Of a DNA stretch of 64,000 nucleotides, positions 61,301-64,000 are shown piece after piece. Each line of letters begins with the position of its first letter. Position 1 is the first letter of the stretch. Source of the DNA: G963663315 sp963663315 (GTDB lineage: Bacteria; Pseudomonadota; Gammaproteobacteria; Arenicellales; Poriferihabitantaceae); assembly GCA_963663315.1 (NCBI GenBank), contig OY760176.1, positions 2,170,001 to 2,234,000 on the forward strand. The letters run 5' to 3'. Below the pieces are notes generated by a model that did not search any database, had not been told where the DNA came from, and was given only the letters and a program-made list of their open reading frames with translations. Position numbers and translations under genes: made by a program.

Positions 61301-62436
61301 TGCTCCCCCTCGAAGACATTTTGGTGGTTTCCATTGAACAGGCGGTAGCGGCGCCGGTTTGTACCGCAAGATTATCCGAAGCAGGCGCCCGGGTGATAAA
61401 AATCGAACGGGAAACGGGAGATTTTGCGAGGGGTTACGATAACGTGGCGGGTGGCGACAGCTCTTATTTTATCTGGACAAATCTGGGCAAGGAGTCCCTG
61501 ACCCTGGATTTCAAGAATCGCGAAGATCAGAAGTTGCTGCATAAAATGATCGCCAGAGCCGATGTCTTTGTACAGAATCTGGCGCCGGGTGCATTACAAC
61601 GGGCGGGATTTGGCAGTGATGCACTTCGCGGCCGTTACCCTCACCTGATCACCTGCGATATTACAGGATATGGCAGCAATCCAGCAGTACAAAACATGAA
61701 GGCTTATGATTTTCTGGTTCAGGCCGAGAGCGGACTGATCAGTATCAGTGGGGGTAAAAATGAATTTGGGCGAGTTGGTGTGTCGATTTGTGATATCAAT
61801 GCAGGAATGAATGCCCATGCAGGCATTCTCGAAGCCCTGATCCGGAAGATGAAAACCGGCAAGGGTTCGGGTATCGAGGTTTCATTGTTCGGCACGGCTG
61901 CAGACTGGATGACAGTTCCACTTTTACACTATGACTATGGCGGCAAAGCCCCTGCCCGTGCAGGGCTTAACCATCCCTCGATCGCACCTTATGGCGGCTA
62001 TCGAACTGCCGATGGACAAACGGTGATTGTTGCAGTCCAGAACCAGCGGGAATGGGCAGGATTCTGCGATCAGGTACTGGATCAGGCAGAACTGGCAGAA
62101 GACCCGCGTTTCATGGATAATAACCATCGAGTGGATAACCGCAATGAGATGGACAAAATCATTCTTTCGATAACCGAAACACTTACACGCAACGAACTGG
62201 TCGAAAAGCTGGCGAACGCTGATATCGCGTATGGCGCGGTTAACGACATTGCCGGGCTGTCTTCCCATCCTGCTTTGACCAGACGGTCCGGCATCTCCAG
62301 CCAGGGAGAAGTCATCCACTTCCCGACCCGGCCGATTCATCAAAAAAACAACATGTCAAACCAACAGGACACAGATCAACCACAGGCGCCACGCATCGGG
62401 CAGCACAGTCAGGCCATCCGCAGGGAGTTTGCCTGA
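61300..62436 (+). CDS. Class III (CaiB/Frc-type) CoA-transferase
   Basis: This 378-residue protein shows the family N-terminus ILVVSIEQAVAAPVCTARLSEAGARVIKIERETGDFARGYD, NLGKESLTLDFKN, and a candidate catalytic Asp in SICDINAGMNAHAGILEAL. Class III enzymes transfer CoA between carboxylic acids without free intermediates. The ATG at 61300 overlaps the acyl-CoA dehydrogenase stop by one base. It probably activates an acid substrate for the adjacent dehydrogenase. The frame continues upstream antisense to similarity, so the shorter start is preferred. Confidence 0.9.
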   Translation: MLPLEDILVVSIEQAVAAPVCTARLSEAGARVIKIERETGDFARGYDNVAGGDSSYFIWTNLGKESLTLDFKNREDQKLLHKMIARADVFVQNLAPGALQRAGFGSDALRGRYPHLITCDITGYGSNPAVQNMKAYDFLVQAESGLISISGGKNEFGRVGVSICDINAGMNAHAGILEALIRKMKTGKGSGIEVSLFGTAADWMTVPLLHYDYGGKAPARAGLNHPSIAPYGGYRTADGQTVIVAVQNQREWAGFCDQVLDQAELAEDPRFMDNNHRVDNRNEMDKIILSITETLTRNELVEKLANADIAYGAVNDIAGLSSHPALTRRSGISSQGEVIHFPTRPIHQKNNMSNQQDTDQPQAPRIGQHSQAIRREFA

Positions 62437-62439
62437 TCG

Positions 62440-63318
62440 ATGGAGAACCAGACGCCAGCGTTGACCCTGGACCAGGAGGTTCTCAACCGATGTGTCGGTC
62501 GATACAAGGAAACCAGAGATCATATCGATGCCAGGCCTGCGAATTTCTTGCGCGCAACCCTGAATCAGGAGAGAAGGGAATTTCTGGAAGGTGACATTCT
62601 CCCACCAGGCTGGCACTGGATGTATTTTCTGGAAACGCAGCGAATTGATCAACTCGGTGAAGATGGCCATACTTCACTCGACGATTTCATGCCGCCGGTG
62701 GCGCTGCCACAAAGGATGTGGGCAGGGTCGCGGCTGAAGTTTCACAGCCCGCTGATTATTGGCGAAAAAATCATTAAAACTTCCACGATCAACAGTATCA
62801 CCAGAAAATCCGGCAGCACGGGCGACCTGTGTTTTGTCGTCATACAGCATCGGTTTTTTTCAGGATCAACATTAAAACTTGAGGAAGGACAGAATATTGT
62901 TTATCGCAGGAATGCGCCCCCCGGCGCACCGGGAAAACCTCCAATCCCTGCCCCGCAGGATGCTGATTACTCAGCCACCATCCAGACCACCAGCACCTTG
63001 TTGTTCCGTTATTCTGCGCTCACCTTTAACAGCCATCGAATCCATTATGACCTGGATTATTGTCAGCGGGTCGAAAATTACCCTGCTCTGGTGGTGCATG
63101 GGCCACTGGTCGCCACCCTGATGTTGAAAGAGGCACAGACCCGCGACAATTACAGAATCGACCAAAACCTGGGTGAATTCAATTTCAAGGCACTCAGCCC
63201 GCTGTTCAGTGACCATGATTTCTCCATTCACCTGAAGGAGCACAAGGACCACTGCGAAATCTGGGCCACCAACCCGAATGGAAATCTGGCGATGAGCGCG
63301 ACCCTTACCCTGAGTTAA
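62440..63318 (+). CDS. MaoC/FAS1-like dehydratase (mesaconyl-CoA hydratase-like)
   Basis: This 292-residue double-hotdog protein has the hydratase-2-like motif RYSALTFNSHRIHYDLDY (about 192-210). The N-terminal half has FMPPVALPQRMWAGS, typical of the HTD2/mesaconyl-C4-CoA hydratase group. It is predicted to hydrate or dehydrate an acyl-CoA of a C4/C5 dicarboxylic or branched acid. It starts 3 bases after the CoA-transferase. Such genes often pair with CoA-transferase and acyl-CoA genes in mesaconate, itaconate or related pathways. Confidence 0.82.
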   Translation: MENQTPALTLDQEVLNRCVGRYKETRDHIDARPANFLRATLNQERREFLEGDILPPGWHWMYFLETQRIDQLGEDGHTSLDDFMPPVALPQRMWAGSRLKFHSPLIIGEKIIKTSTINSITRKSGSTGDLCFVVIQHRFFSGSTLKLEEGQNIVYRRNAPPGAPGKPPIPAPQDADYSATIQTTSTLLFRYSALTFNSHRIHYDLDYCQRVENYPALVVHGPLVATLMLKEAQTRDNYRIDQNLGEFNFKALSPLFSDHDFSIHLKEHKDHCEIWATNPNGNLAMSATLTLS

Positions 63319-63366
63319 CCCCGCCCGGCCACCGGATGTCGGCAATTATTGTGGCGCCAACTCTCC

Positions 63367-64000
63367 TCAGGCCCGGCACAGATCCATGAAGTTGTCGTAA
63401 AGCTGCCTGGCATTGCGGGCAAATGAATCCATACTGGCATCACTCTCCGCCTTGATCATGTCCAGACCGGTCGGCCCCATGGCAGTTTCCAGCGCCTGCC
63501 TGTAAGTCGGAATCGCGCCCCAGTTGCTGACCGTGTCCGGCTCGATTTCGACATGATACTGCATTGACCAGGCTTTATCGCCTACCCGCATCGCCTGCAC
63601 ACGGCAAATATCGGAAGAAGCCAGAACGGTCGAGTTTTCCGGTGGCTGGGCAACACAAACCGAATGCCATTGCAAACATTTCTGGGTGACCGGCATTTTC
63701 GCGAAAATCGGGTCTGACTCACCTTCTTCAGTCAATTCCACCTCCATCACGCCAATCTCAGGTGGAGTTTGTGGCCCACAGGTGCCCCCGAGCGCATCCG
63801 CGAGAAGCTGATGCCCCAGACACAGTCCGAGATAAGGTCGCTTTAATTCGTTAACCCATTTTCGAATTGCCTGTTTCTCGACAATCATCCAGGGATTCTG
63901 ATCTACATCCCATACATCCATCGGGCCGCCCATCACCCATAGCGCATCATATCGCTCCAGTGCAGGTATTGAATCACCCGCATCCAATTCAACGGCATGC
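63367..64000 (-). CDS. Type 1 glutamine amidotransferase domain protein (N-terminus outside window)
   Basis: The protein is truncated at the window end and the frame is open to base 64000. It shows the class I GATase fold: LWVMGGPMDVWD, the nucleophile elbow LGLCLGHQLLADALGG, and His/Glu in MQYHVEIEPD. It probably forms a stand-alone GuaA-like glutamine amidotransferase or glutamyl-hydrolase (YfeJ type). The 5' end lies beyond the window. It converges with the dehydratase gene 48 bases away. Confidence 0.82.
   Translation of the reverse strand, partial: HAVELDAGDSIPALERYDALWVMGGPMDVWDVDQNPWMIVEKQAIRKWVNELKRPYLGLCLGHQLLADALGGTCGPQTPPEIGVMEVELTEEGESDPIFAKMPVTQKCLQWHSVCVAQPPENSTVLASSDICRVQAMRVGDKAWSMQYHVEIEPDTVSNWGAIPTYRQALETAMGPTGLDMIKAESDASMDSFARNARQLYDNFMDLCRA

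Noticed and set aside
1..64000. CRISPR arrays, insertion sequences or integrases
   Set aside because: No regularly spaced repeats, transposase motifs or integrase tyrosine/serine motifs were seen on either strand.

Overview
The window looks like a chromosomal segment of a non-enteric, probably free-living gammaproteobacterium. The evidence is the gmk-rpoZ-spoT gene order, coq7 (aerobic ubiquinone synthesis), glcDEF, a complete 14-subunit nuo operon with separate nuoC and nuoD, and the rplM-rpsI pair. Most genes are housekeeping or catabolic. One island is accessory. No rRNA, CRISPR array or intact insertion sequence was seen, and there is one tRNA gene.

Layout. 1-14889: the tail of a queuosine-precursor transporter, then nuoA-nuoN (complex I) in standard order. 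14953-19575: D-Ala-D-Ala ligase, a glutamine synthetase-family ligase and a trimethylamine dehydrogenase-like flavoprotein. 19601-25176 (minus strand): a 4Fe-4S protein, the flavocytochrome c sulfide dehydrogenase pair fccA-fccB with a terminator, a hydantoinase-A-like protein and a double-CxxC glutaredoxin-like protein. 25280-27069: two overlapping oxygenase genes that fit TmpA/TmpB, which cleave 2-trimethylaminoethylphosphonate to glycine betaine and phosphate. 27094-30949: dcd, apbC/mrp and metG. 30996-35311 (minus): a probable oxidative catabolic operon of flavin reductase-Nudix-like fusion, luciferase-like monooxygenase, alpha/beta hydrolase and aldehyde dehydrogenase. 35486-41749: the accessory island. 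41746-47367 (minus): rplM-rpsI, then a Fic protein and glcDEF. 47536-54880: coq7, tRNA-Pro, and a tightly packed run gmk-rpoZ-spoT-phosphatase-YkuD-nagZ-ectoine hydrolase-like. 54939-57488 (minus): SDR-sufS-sufE. 57621-63318: ThDP enzyme, SDR, acyl-CoA dehydrogenase, class III CoA-transferase and MaoC-like dehydratase. 63367-end: a truncated glutamine amidotransferase.

The most striking region is the island at 35.5-41.7 kb. It has a MobC-like ribbon-helix-helix gene, then a 1305-residue helicase and a DUF1998 protein that match DrmA and DrmB of the DISARM anti-phage system. There is no methyltransferase, DrmC, DrmD or DrmE. DrmA carries an unusual N-terminal domain of about 125 residues. The drmB start codon appears to be destroyed: an ideal Shine-Dalgarno sits 6 bases before GTA, exactly where GTG would give the usual GTGA stop/start overlap. 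This is either an eroded DISARM or a minimal two-gene variant.

Metabolically, the window points to an aerobic heterotroph that can use reduced sulfur, phosphonate-linked quaternary amines, betaine-like or ectoine-like solutes, glycolate and unidentified acyl-CoA substrates. Several enzymes have altered active sites (TMADH-like pocket, Fic motif without His, SDR without Tyr). These are described individually.
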